Part shown: piece after piece, positions 1-7,903 of the stretch
Layout: each line of letters starts with the position of its first letter
Position numbering within the stretch: the stretch's first letter is position 1
From: Planctomycetaceae bacterium UBA6172
Lineage (GTDB): Bacteria; Planctomycetota; Planctomycetia; Pirellulales; Pirellulaceae
Length of the DNA stretch: 35,452 nucleotides
NCBI GenBank assembly: GCA_002422955.1
Contig: DITY01000059.1
Coordinates: 1-35,452, forward strand
Reading direction: 5' to 3'
Notes under the pieces: model-generated
Database searches by the model: none
What the model was told of the DNA's origin: nothing
The model's input: the letters and a program-made list of their open reading frames with translations, nothing else
Program-made: the position numbers and the translations under genes

Positions 1-728
1 CCTAGTCTTTACCAATCGGGGCGCGGCGGGCGGAAGGCCGAAAAAGGGCCATCGAACCACCGACCGATGCACCGATACCGAGAAGCGGCAAGCAGTTGGC
101 GAATCGGCTTGCGGCGGGGGCAAAACTGACGAGCAACCGAAAGCGGATCGGCGATCACTGGGTGCCGAGACGAGTGGCCCGCGGCTGGCAAACGGATTGC
201 CAAGTGGATCCGGCCGCCGGGGCGCCATGAAGACGCCCCGGCGTCGGGGAAAGTCTCTGCCGGGGTTAGCTGTCGAGACGTTTGACCCAGAAAACGTCTC
301 AACGGCCTTATGTACCCTACGCCAGCTGGAGCATGACGGCTGATTCCCGCAACCACGCCTTCACGGCAGACACTTACCTTGATGTTTCGTTGACGATTCG
401 GGCACTTCGCCCGCTCCGCTGAACTGCTACTACCAGGCTCCGAGAAATGAAGTCAACCGATATCGGGCGGAATCGAAAATTTTTCACACTGGCTTCACGA
501 CTTCCAAGCAACCGGGCGAACGCGACGGCATCCCCAGCCTCAGTCTTGGCGTCCGCAACCGCCTTGGCGGCCACATTTTACGGCACCACGGCAGAGCCGG
601 GTACGCGCGACCGATCCGCGAGCGGGACGGCATCGGGCCGGTGAAATCCTTACGCTCCGCGGTCAAAACGCGTATCTTGAAGCGCCAGCGCCACCGTTCA
701 CCCGTCCTGACCTGCCGCAGACGACCTC
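1..728. other. Gene-free left edge and upstream region of the first gene
   Basis: I see no convincing protein-coding gene here. The open frames present are short, lack recognisable motifs, and read like arginine/proline-rich out-of-frame translations. The stretch does hold several short perfect inverted repeats (187-201, 215-243, 275-300 and 399-413), described separately. The last part must contain the promoter of the gene starting at 729, but I could not find a convincing -35/-10 pair. No tRNA- or rRNA-like sequence was recognised. Confidence 0.5.
187..300. other. Cluster of three perfect hairpins (possible structured RNA or terminators)
   Basis: Three inverted repeats follow each other: a 5-bp stem 187-191/197-201; a 10-bp stem 215-224/234-243 with a 9-nt loop; and a 9-bp stem 275-283/292-300 (GAGACGTTT with AAACGTCTC) with an 8-nt loop. 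None is followed by a clear T tract on either strand, so a classical intrinsic terminator is not supported. They could end a gene lying left of the window, or form a structured non-coding RNA or leader. The stems are seen directly; any role is inference. Confidence 0.35.
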
Positions 729-2732
729 ATGAGTATCCCCCGCACACCGAGCTTCCGATTCTCATGCATCGCCAGCTTGCTCCTGATTTCGCTCGGCATG
801 CCGCCAAGGCTCGGTTTCACACCGCGGCTGGTCGCCGCCGAACTCTCCCCCGAACCGGTCCGGCTCGACGCGTCACTGCCGGCGACCGGGGGCGACTCGT
901 TTCGCCTGCGGGTCCCGTTCGATGCTCGCCTGCGAGTGATCTGCTTTCTCGGCTGTGACTGCCCGGTTGCGAAACTCTACGCCTCGCGGCTGGATGCATT
1001 GTCCAAACGATTCGCCGACCAAGGGGTCGAGTTCATCGGGGTGAATAGCAATCCCCAAGATCCGCTAGAGAAGCTGAGCGAGTTCGCCAAAACCCATCAG
1101 CTCGAGTTCGTGATGTTGAAGGACCACGACGGCCAAGTCGCCCAACAACTCGGTGCGACGCGGACCCCCGAAGTCGTGCTGTTGGATAACCTCGGCCAGG
1201 TACGCTACCGCGGCCGGATCGACGATCAGTATCGCCCCGGCGTGGTCACCGATGCCCCGACTCGCGAGGACCTGGCCCTGGCGATCGAACAGGCACTGCA
1301 AGGCGGCACCGTCGAGGTCCCGGTCACGCAGGCCGCCGGCTGCCTGATCGCCCGCCGACGACCGATCGATCCCGACTCCGAGATCACGTTCGCCAAGCAG
1401 GTCTCGCGAATTCTCAACCAACACTGCGTCGAGTGTCATCGCGCGGGCGAGATCGGCCCCTTCTCGCTGACCGATTACGACGAGGTGGTCGGCTGGACCG
1501 ACATGATGCTGGAGGTGATCGACCAGCAGCGGATGCCGCCCTGGCACGCCAGCGACTTGCACGGCAACTTCGCCAATTCGCGACGGATGCCCGAGGAGGA
1601 CAAGCAAACCCTGCGGCAGTGGGTCGATGCGGGTGCCCCCTTCGGCGAAGCCAGCGACCTGCCGCCCCCAGCCGTATTCGCCAGCGGTTGGCAGGCGGGG
1701 GTTGAACCCGACCAGATCGTCTCGATGGCAGCGGTCCCATTCACGATCCCGGCCAGCGGCACCGTCGATTACCAATACTTCATCGCCGACCCGGGCTTCA
1801 CGGAAGATCGCTGGGTCAAGGCTGCCGAAATCGTTCCCGGCAACCGCGGCGTCGTCCATCACGGGATCGTCTTCATCCGACCGCCCGATGGCGTGCGTCT
1901 CGACGGCTTGGGCTGGCTGACAGCCTATGTGCCGGGGCAACGGATGCCCCCGCCCAACGGTCATCAGGCGCGGAAAGTCCCCGCCGGCTCGAAGCTGGTT
2001 TTCCAAATGCATTACACGCCTAACGGCAAGGTGGAGACCGACCTGACACGCCTAGGGCTGGTCTTCGCCGCTCCCGAGGACGTGACGGAAGAAGTCATCA
2101 CGCTGGCGGGCATCAACCAAGGCCTGGAGATCCCGCCGGGTGAACCCGCCGTCACCGTGGATGGGCAGACCGAGCGTTTTCCCGCCGGCGGCCAATTGCT
2201 GGCGATCTCGCCCCACATGCACCTGCGGGGCAAGGCGTTTCAGGTCCGAGTGCGCCAAGGGGAAAAATCCGACATCCTGCTCGACGTCCCGCACTACGAT
2301 TTCAATTGGCAGCACACCTATTTGCTCGAGTCGCCACTGCCGCTCGACGCGATCGAGACGCTCGAGTTCACGGCGACGTACGACAATTCGACCGGCAACC
2401 CGTTCAATCCCGATCCGACCGAGTTCGTCACCTGGGGCGATCAAACTTGGGAAGAAATGGCGATCGTGTTCTACGAAGTGGCCCGCCCGCGAAATGCCGC
2501 TGGCGAGCGACGAACCGCTGCTCCGAAACCCGATACCGCCGAGCAGGAATCCGAACTCCAGTCCGCGGCCGACCGATTTTTCAAGGATCTCGATCAAGAC
2601 CAGAACGGCCTGATCGAGTACGAGGAAGTCGACCGCTCCGTGCAGTTACGATTGTTCCCACGGATCGACGCAAATGACGATCGCATCCTCGACCGCGACG
2701 AATTGATCGCCTACCTACGGGCCAACCCCTAA
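729..2732 (+). CDS. Exported redoxin / c-type haem / copper monooxygenase / EF-hand fusion protein
   Basis: This 667-residue protein starts with a signal peptide (hydrophobic residues about 12-25, probable cleavage near 37). A thioredoxin/AhpC-like redoxin domain follows at about 45-195, with a C76-D-C78-P motif. Next is one CxxCH haem-binding motif (C233-C236-H237). A region with the ligand layout of peptidylglycine alpha-hydroxylating monooxygenase comes after: HH377-378 and H428 for one copper, H496-x-H498 and M577 for the other. Two 12-residue EF-hand loops lie at 622-633 and 647-658. The family is known as ascorbate-dependent type II copper monooxygenases; the substrate is unknown. It probably acts in the periplasm. 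The ATG at 729 has only a weak ribosome-binding site. It is convergent with the DUF1501 gene. The domain calls are firm; the reaction is inferred. Confidence 0.88.
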   Translation: MSIPRTPSFRFSCIASLLLISLGMPPRLGFTPRLVAAELSPEPVRLDASLPATGGDSFRLRVPFDARLRVICFLGCDCPVAKLYASRLDALSKRFADQGVEFIGVNSNPQDPLEKLSEFAKTHQLEFVMLKDHDGQVAQQLGATRTPEVVLLDNLGQVRYRGRIDDQYRPGVVTDAPTREDLALAIEQALQGGTVEVPVTQAAGCLIARRRPIDPDSEITFAKQVSRILNQHCVECHRAGEIGPFSLTDYDEVVGWTDMMLEVIDQQRMPPWHASDLHGNFANSRRMPEEDKQTLRQWVDAGAPFGEASDLPPPAVFASGWQAGVEPDQIVSMAAVPFTIPASGTVDYQYFIADPGFTEDRWVKAAEIVPGNRGVVHHGIVFIRPPDGVRLDGLGWLTAYVPGQRMPPPNGHQARKVPAGSKLVFQMHYTPNGKVETDLTRLGLVFAAPEDVTEEVITLAGINQGLEIPPGEPAVTVDGQTERFPAGGQLLAISPHMHLRGKAFQVRVRQGEKSDILLDVPHYDFNWQHTYLLESPLPLDAIETLEFTATYDNSTGNPFNPDPTEFVTWGDQTWEEMAIVFYEVARPRNAAGERRTAAPKPDTAEQESELQSAADRFFKDLDQDQNGLIEYEEVDRSVQLRLFPRIDANDDRILDRDELIAYLRANP

Positions 2733-2796
2733 GGCTGAGAGCGAGCATACCGCGATCGTGCTAACGCAGCGCGGTCGCCGTGCAACTGCCGTGCTG

Positions 2797-4275
2797 TCAG
2801 CTCAGGAGCGGGTGCAACACTTGGCCGTGCACGTCGGTGAGTCGGCGTTGCAAGCCGTTGTGGTAATGAGTCAGCCGCTCATGGTCCAGGCCCATCAGGT
2901 GCAGGATTGTGGCGTGAAAATCGTGCACGGTAGCGACCTGCTCCACCGCCTTGTAACCGAACTCGTCGGTCGCGCCGTAGCTGAACGGAGCTCGCACGCC
3001 CGCGCCCGCCAACCACGCCGTGAAGCCCTCAGGGTTGTGATCCCGCCCGCTCGCGCCGGCCTGGAAGGTCGGCATTCTGCCGAACTCGGTACACCAGACG
3101 ACCAACGTATCCTTCAACAGCCCGCGGCGTTTGAGGTCACGCACCAAGGCAGCGGTCGGTTGGTCGAAGACCGGCCCATGCTTTGCATATTGGCCGGCCA
3201 ACTCCTTGTGGCCGTCCCAATTGCTGACCCCCTCGCCCCCGGTCTGATATGCCCCGTTGAAGAGTTGGACGAAACGGACTCCCGTTTCGAGCAACCGACG
3301 GGCCAGGATGCAATTTCTTGCATAGGCGGCCTTGAGCGGATTCTCGCTATCGTCGGCACCATACAACCGCAGTGTCTCGGCCGATTCCGTCGCCAAATCG
3401 CCGACCTCGGGAACGCTCAGCTGCATTCGGGCCGCCAACTCGTAGCTGGAGATTCGCGCCGCCAACTCGCTGTCGCCGGGATAAAGTTCCAGATGGCGGT
3501 GGTTCAAACGGGCCAGAAATTCACGGGTCCGCCTGTCTTTTTCCGGATCGATCCCCGGGGGACGCTGCAGATTCCTCAGCGGCTTGTTGGCGCTAAAATC
3601 GGTCCCCTGAAAGGCGGCTGGCAAGAATCCTGGCCCCCAGTTGTTGACGCTCGATTGCGGCGTCCCCCGCGGATCGGGGATCGCCACGTACGCGGGGAGG
3701 TTCTCGTTTTCGGTACCCAACCCCCAGGTCAACCACGCCCCCATGCTCGGAAACCCGTCCAGCGTGAAGCCGGTCGACATCAAATTCTCACCCGGCCCGT
3801 GCGTGTTGGTCTTACCGGTCAGCGAATGGATAAAGCAGAGGTCATCAGCCAACTCCCCGAGCATCGGCACCAACTCGGAAACCATCTTGCCCGACTCGCC
3901 CCGGGGTTTGAACTCCCAGGGGCTGCGGGTGAGATTGCCCTGGGCCCCTTGAAAGGTGACCAAACCCTCGGCCCCCGGCATCGGCTGACCATGACGACGG
4001 ATCAACTCCGGTTTGTAGTCAAAGGTGTCCAGTTGGCTGCAGGCGCCCGCGCAAAAGATGACCAGAACTCGCTTCGCCCGCGGCGCGAAATGTCCGGCAC
4101 GGGCGGCGAACGGGCGACTCGGGTCGATCACCGGACGCGCGTCGAGAGGCGCGTCGGTCTCACCTTCCCCGGCGGACACCGCGCGATCATCCAGCAGACA
4201 GGCCAATGCCAGCGCCCCCATGCCGCTGCTGGCGTCGAGCAGGAGCTGGCGCCGAGTCGTAAGTCGTTGCATCAT
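2797..4275 (-). CDS. DUF1501 family protein, Tat-exported
   Basis: This is a DUF1501 protein of 492 residues, a family greatly expanded in planctomycetes and structurally related to the sulfatase/alkaline phosphatase superfamily. Its reaction is not established. The N-terminus has a twin-arginine motif (TTRRQLLLDASSG, about residues 6-18) followed by a hydrophobic stretch, so export through Tat is likely. The C-terminus carries family-typical histidine-rich segments (GRDHNPEGF and VHDFHATILHLMGLDHERL). The start is the first of two adjacent ATGs at 4275, preceded by AGGGG at good spacing; an upstream alternative at 4314 lacks support. DUF1501 genes usually sit beside a DUF1549/DUF1553 cytochrome gene in an operon; no such partner is here, although the convergent neighbour carries a haem motif. 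Confidence 0.88.
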   Translation of the reverse strand: MMQRLTTRRQLLLDASSGMGALALACLLDDRAVSAGEGETDAPLDARPVIDPSRPFAARAGHFAPRAKRVLVIFCAGACSQLDTFDYKPELIRRHGQPMPGAEGLVTFQGAQGNLTRSPWEFKPRGESGKMVSELVPMLGELADDLCFIHSLTGKTNTHGPGENLMSTGFTLDGFPSMGAWLTWGLGTENENLPAYVAIPDPRGTPQSSVNNWGPGFLPAAFQGTDFSANKPLRNLQRPPGIDPEKDRRTREFLARLNHRHLELYPGDSELAARISSYELAARMQLSVPEVGDLATESAETLRLYGADDSENPLKAAYARNCILARRLLETGVRFVQLFNGAYQTGGEGVSNWDGHKELAGQYAKHGPVFDQPTAALVRDLKRRGLLKDTLVVWCTEFGRMPTFQAGASGRDHNPEGFTAWLAGAGVRAPFSYGATDEFGYKAVEQVATVHDFHATILHLMGLDHERLTHYHNGLQRRLTDVHGQVLHPLLS

Positions 4276-4362
4276 TTCTGAACCCCTGTCACTCCGCCAA
4301 TCCGGTGTAGGCAAACATCAGCGACATTTCGCTGACGAACCGCAAACCCTCTCACCGCAAGT

Positions 4363-5394
4363 CTACTTCGCCCGAATCAAACGTTCATCCGGGATCGACA
4401 ACTGCCGGCGCAGCGCAGTGGTTTGTGCGAGGAAGCGATCGGCGTCGACCGCATAACCGGCCGTCGGCTTGAGCTGCACGCGATTCGGATTCGTCTTCCG
4501 ATTCCAGGCGGCCGCGAAGAAATCGTTGAAATATCGCATCAATCGCTCGCGGGTCGACTTGGCGATGATCGATGACATCGCCACCGGCGGATAGCTGTCG
4601 CCGCCGACCGTGAATCGCCAGCGCAACGACGGCTGCGACAACCCCGCCTCCCCATCCGGCGACATCAGCAGGTACTCGCTCAGTCGCGGCCCCTGGGCAA
4701 TCACTCGCAACAAACATTCAGGGCAATGGTGTTGCAGCAATCCGGCGTACCGCGCCCGGCCGCCGTGTCGATCGCTGAAGATTTGGACCTCACCCGCCAC
4801 ATCCTCCTCGGTCGTATGACGCTGCAACAGCCGCAGGGCCAATTCGCAGGTGAGGTTGCTGAGCAGATCGGCCTTGTTCGCTTTGCTTTCGAGCAGGCGG
4901 TTGAATCGAGCCGCATCGATCACCCGCGCGGCGATGCCGACCAACCGCATGCCGCCACCGCCCCAATGGTTCAACAGCGCGTCGACGGCCGCGTCTCCGG
5001 ATGCGACCCCATCGCCCTGGGAAACCGCCAGAGGCGCAAACCAAGGCTGCCTCGTCAGACCCTCGAGATCATCTGGAGCGAGTTGACACAGCCACGCTCG
5101 GTAGTCGCCGTCGGGCCGCGGCGCGCCGATCCAAGCCGCGGCTGCGGCAGCGATCGCGTCCAGTCGAGCCGTGCTACCTCCGCCGTGAGCGATCGCGCTG
5201 CCGCCGCGATACAGCTTCTTGGAATCGTCCACGCACAACTTCCCCAGCGGCGGGATCTCGACCGGCTCCGACAACCTTCGCGCCGCGTCCTCCCAGTCCG
5301 CGTCCGGCTTCAATCGCCAGGCGGTCGCGGCGATCACCAAGGGGCCCAGCCGCGGCCCGTAGCCAGCCTCATCGGTCGCGATCAACAGCGACAT
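4363..5394 (-). CDS. RNase HII-like RNase H-fold protein, enlarged
   Basis: The protein has 343 residues. It opens with a type 2 RNase H active-site signature, D8-E9-A-G-Y-G-P followed by LGPLV. It then has a DDSKKL motif (56-61), an aspartate in SDRHGGR (D208), and a late SSIIAKSTRERLM motif (about 274-286) as in RNase HII/HIII. Such enzymes cleave the RNA strand of RNA-DNA hybrids or remove single ribonucleotides. The usual RNase HII is about 200-220 residues; here roughly 100 extra residues lie between the DSKKL and SDRHGGR motifs. The ATG at 5394 is preceded by GGGGGAG, and the first 26 bp overlap the small gene upstream, suggesting coupled translation. It could be the main RNase HII of the organism or a divergent paralogue; the whole genome would have to be checked. 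Confidence 0.78.
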   Translation of the reverse strand: MSLLIATDEAGYGPRLGPLVIAATAWRLKPDADWEDAARRLSEPVEIPPLGKLCVDDSKKLYRGGSAIAHGGGSTARLDAIAAAAAAWIGAPRPDGDYRAWLCQLAPDDLEGLTRQPWFAPLAVSQGDGVASGDAAVDALLNHWGGGGMRLVGIAARVIDAARFNRLLESKANKADLLSNLTCELALRLLQRHTTEEDVAGEVQIFSDRHGGRARYAGLLQHHCPECLLRVIAQGPRLSEYLLMSPDGEAGLSQPSLRWRFTVGGDSYPPVAMSSIIAKSTRERLMRYFNDFFAAAWNRKTNPNRVQLKPTAGYAVDADRFLAQTTALRRQLSIPDERLIRAK

Positions 5395-5617
5395 CGGCGA
5401 CTCCCCCAGAACGGAAGCTGTGGATCTCACCGGTCTCGGGCTCGCCGGCCAGGCAAGGCACGACGGTGATCGACATGCCCTGCGACTGATAGGTGCGATT
5501 GAAGGCTTCAATGAACCGCTGACGATCAGCCTCCGGCAAACGCACCGGCCCTGTCGGCTGGCCGCCGCGGAAGACGACGCCATCACAAGGAAAAGGTCGG
5601 GTCGGACTGCTCATCAT
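5369..5617 (-). CDS. Small conserved-looking unknown protein
   Basis: This is an 82-residue frame (81 if the second of two adjacent ATGs at 5614 is used). I do not recognise its family. It has no signal peptide or membrane segment. Third codon positions are G/C-rich as in the neighbouring genes, and it reads as a compact soluble protein with a PEADRQRFIEAFNRTY segment and charged ends. It sits 40 bp after the dehydrogenase fusion gene and overlaps the RNase HII-like gene start by 26 bp, so it is probably co-transcribed with both. The ribosome-binding site is weak. That the frame is real is inferred from codon bias and packing, not homology. Confidence 0.6.
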   Translation of the reverse strand: MMSSPTRPFPCDGVVFRGGQPTGPVRLPEADRQRFIEAFNRTYQSQGMSITVVPCLAGEPETGEIHSFRSGGVADVAVDRDR

Positions 5618-5657
5618 GAATGTCCGTAGCAGGGCAGGGCGTCGAGAAGTAACGAGA

Positions 5658-7028
5658 TCAGACGGAGGGGCGCCAAACGGCAGCAGGATGCGGAAATCCC
5701 AAGCGTTTATCGACCACGTTCCAAGGGACCAACCCCTGACGATACCGCCGCAAGTTCTCGCAGACCAGATCGGTCGTGTCCGTGACCCGGCGATAGGATT
5801 GCGCGCCGACATGCGGGGTGATCAACACGTTGTGCCGATCCCACAACGCGCTCTCGGCGGCCAACGGTTCTACCTCGGTCACGTCCAAACCGGCGCCCGC
5901 CAAATGCCCGCTGTCGAGGGCAGCGACCAACGCCGACTCCACCACGACGGAGCCGCGAGCGACATTGACCAAATAGCTCCCCCGCTTCATCTGCGCGAAG
6001 AGCGATTCGTCGAAGAGCCCGAGTGTCGAATCGTTCAGCGGCAACGCCAAAATCACGATGTCGCTGGCCGCCAGCAATTCGGGCAAGCCCGCGGGTGGCA
6101 ACAGCCGCTCGACCTCGACCGGCGCCGCTTCGGGATAGTAGTCCGTCGCCAGAATCCGCACGCCCCAGGGGGCCAACATCCGCGAGATGAATCGCCCGTT
6201 CCCCCCCAAGCCGACGATGCCGACCGTCTTGCCTCGCAAATCGTCGGTCGGCAAGCGGATGAACTCTCGCCGTCGCGTCGCTTCGGTGAAGAGCCGGATC
6301 CGCCGCAACAGCCCCATCAACAACGCGAAGGTCTGCTCGGCCACCTGAGGCGCGAACAGGCCCGAAGCGCTGCAGACGACGATCTCCGAATCGATCACGC
6401 CGGGGACCAAACAGTGGTCCAACCCGGCGGCCGAGGATTGGATCCACCGCAGCTTCCCGGCGGCCAAGACGCGATCCCAATTCACCGGCACCTTGGCATG
6501 CCCGATGAAGATATCCGCGGTCGGCAGCAGTTCATCCACCCGCTCCTGACCGGCATCGACGACTTCGTATTCGTCTCCGGTTGCCTCACGGATCCGCCGC
6601 AAGCAATCCTGCGTGACGGGGTAACAGATCACCGCTCGCTGAGTCATGGTCGCCGGTCGAGAGACGGGTAGGGGATCAAGCCAATCACTTGCCGGTGGCG
6701 CCAACGGATCGTCGTCGTCCGGTTCCACGCCGTGCATGTTCAGTTCCGGGTCGATCGCGTCGCTCCAACCCAACTCGGCGCATTCGACCAAGTCGGCCCA
6801 GTGTGATCCAGTCCCCCAAAGCGGTTGCCCGTCGACCGGACTTCGCGCGTCCTCCGCCGCGGGAAAAATCGGCTTGCGAGCCAGTTCCGGGACGGTCCAA
6901 ATCGCTTCGCATTCGTCACAGACTCCGAGCGGATAGCGCGCGTTACCGTTCTGGGAATAGACCCGAATCCCGACGAGGCCGTCGCCGCAGACGGGACAAA
7001 ATCCGATGCTGTGCCGGGGTGTGGACAT
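5658..7028 (-). CDS. Zinc-ribbon domain fused to a D-2-hydroxyacid dehydrogenase
   Basis: The frame encodes 456 residues. Residues 1-127 form an N-terminal region with two CxxC pairs (C11/C14 and C37/C40), a four-cysteine zinc-ribbon pattern, then an acidic linker. From about residue 128 it is a D-isomer-specific 2-hydroxyacid dehydrogenase: NAD-binding GLGGNG (273-278), R358 in NVARGSV, E387 in EVEP and H406 in ITPHVGA, matching the Arg-Glu-His triad. Such enzymes reduce 2-keto acids with NAD(P)H; the substrate is unknown. An ATG at 6647 could start the dehydrogenase alone, but it has no clear ribosome-binding site and no stop separates the parts, so I annotate one fusion. The ribosome-binding site at 7028 is also weak. 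Two unfused proteins made from one frame remain possible. Confidence 0.83.
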   Translation of the reverse strand: MSTPRHSIGFCPVCGDGLVGIRVYSQNGNARYPLGVCDECEAIWTVPELARKPIFPAAEDARSPVDGQPLWGTGSHWADLVECAELGWSDAIDPELNMHGVEPDDDDPLAPPASDWLDPLPVSRPATMTQRAVICYPVTQDCLRRIREATGDEYEVVDAGQERVDELLPTADIFIGHAKVPVNWDRVLAAGKLRWIQSSAAGLDHCLVPGVIDSEIVVCSASGLFAPQVAEQTFALLMGLLRRIRLFTEATRRREFIRLPTDDLRGKTVGIVGLGGNGRFISRMLAPWGVRILATDYYPEAAPVEVERLLPPAGLPELLAASDIVILALPLNDSTLGLFDESLFAQMKRGSYLVNVARGSVVVESALVAALDSGHLAGAGLDVTEVEPLAAESALWDRHNVLITPHVGAQSYRRVTDTTDLVCENLRRYRQGLVPWNVVDKRLGFPHPAAVWRPSV

Positions 7029-7087
7029 CGACTAAAAACCGGTGCTAGGGGCTGGCGAAAACGCTCGAACGCGGTGGGCGACGGATT

Positions 7088-7903
7088 CTACATCGGGTAG
7101 GCGGTGATGACGCGGTCCTGCTCCAACACGAGCCGAACCCGCCGGGCCAGCGGATGCTTCCGCCGCTGGCCGTCGCGACCACCCACGAAGCCGACCCGCT
7201 TGCCGAGATCCACGGTGTAAATCACGCGGCCGTCCTCCTCCTGCTTCGTCGTCCTGGCCCCGGTCAGGGCCCGTCGATAAGCCTGATCGACCGTCGCCAG
7301 CGCGCCTTCCATCCCTCCATCGAAAACGCCGTGTGGGCCGGGGCGGGAAGGATTGTCAACGACATGCCGTTCGAGGTGCTTGAGGCGATGCCCTTCCTGA
7401 CTGCCGCGGGTGTAGAGCAAGCCCGCGGGCGATCGATATCGCTCGCCACCCTCATCGACCAGCAAGCCATATCGCGGTTCGCCGCGCGCGGTTCGCTGAT
7501 CTGACTGGGTGGCCTGAGGGGACGGCGTGGCTTCAGCGGGCTGCACGGCGGCGGGGGCTTGCCGCCGCGGCGATGCCAGGGGCCCGTCGCTTGGCAACGT
7601 CGCTTCCGCCTGCGGCGCATCGCTCACCAGCGCCGCATCATCGAAAGGCTCGTCGGCTGCATCCCGCGTGCTTTCTTTCCGGCGTCCATCTTGCGATCGC
7701 CCCGTGGCCTCGGAGCTCGCCGCCTCGGGCTTCGCGATGACCGAGTCGGCTTGCTGCAAGCCTGGCAAGTTCCAGCCGAACCGCGCGTTCAATCCCGGTT
7801 GGACGAGCGAATAGACGACCACCGCCACGACCAGCAACAACAGACCTCCGATCGAGGTCGGTTTGCCGTGCAGACGAGGTTGGGGCGTACCGGACCGATT
7901 CAT
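7088..7903 (-). CDS. Membrane-anchored protein with a possible BECR-type nuclease-like C-terminal domain
   Basis: This protein of 271 residues has one membrane segment (about 18-34). A long low-complexity Ala/Pro/Gln/Glu-rich linker follows (about 50-140), then a compact C-terminal domain (about 143-271). That domain has a histidine-rich motif (GHRLKHLERH, 171-180), a PGPHGVFDG segment (189-196) and a final VITAYP. The pattern reminds me of the barnase/EndoU/colicin/RelE (BECR) nuclease fold, but this is pattern resemblance only. The ATG at 7903 forms an ATGA overlap with the stop of the upstream oxidoreductase gene, with AGGCAGGG upstream, so translation is coupled. It is safest to treat it as a protein of unknown function. 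Confidence 0.72.
   Translation of the reverse strand: MNRSGTPQPRLHGKPTSIGGLLLLVVAVVVYSLVQPGLNARFGWNLPGLQQADSVIAKPEAASSEATGRSQDGRRKESTRDAADEPFDDAALVSDAPQAEATLPSDGPLASPRRQAPAAVQPAEATPSPQATQSDQRTARGEPRYGLLVDEGGERYRSPAGLLYTRGSQEGHRLKHLERHVVDNPSRPGPHGVFDGGMEGALATVDQAYRRALTGARTTKQEEDGRVIYTVDLGKRVGFVGGRDGQRRKHPLARRVRLVLEQDRVITAYPM

Noticed and set aside
9..356. Minus-strand open frame of 115 codons at the left edge
   Set aside because: It runs through the hairpin cluster, has no motif, and reads as an Arg/Pro-rich random frame.
2749..2775. 6-bp inverted repeat between the convergent genes at 2732 and 2797
   Set aside because: Short stem with a 15-nt loop and no T tract; not strong enough to call a bidirectional terminator.
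2758..4281. Plus-strand open frame of 507 codons
   Set aside because: It mirrors the DUF1501 gene on the other strand, which has a clear family match and Tat signal; the plus-strand translation shows no domain.
5616..6671. Plus-strand open frame of 351 codons
   Set aside because: Antisense to the D-2-hydroxyacid dehydrogenase, whose catalytic and nucleotide-binding motifs are intact.
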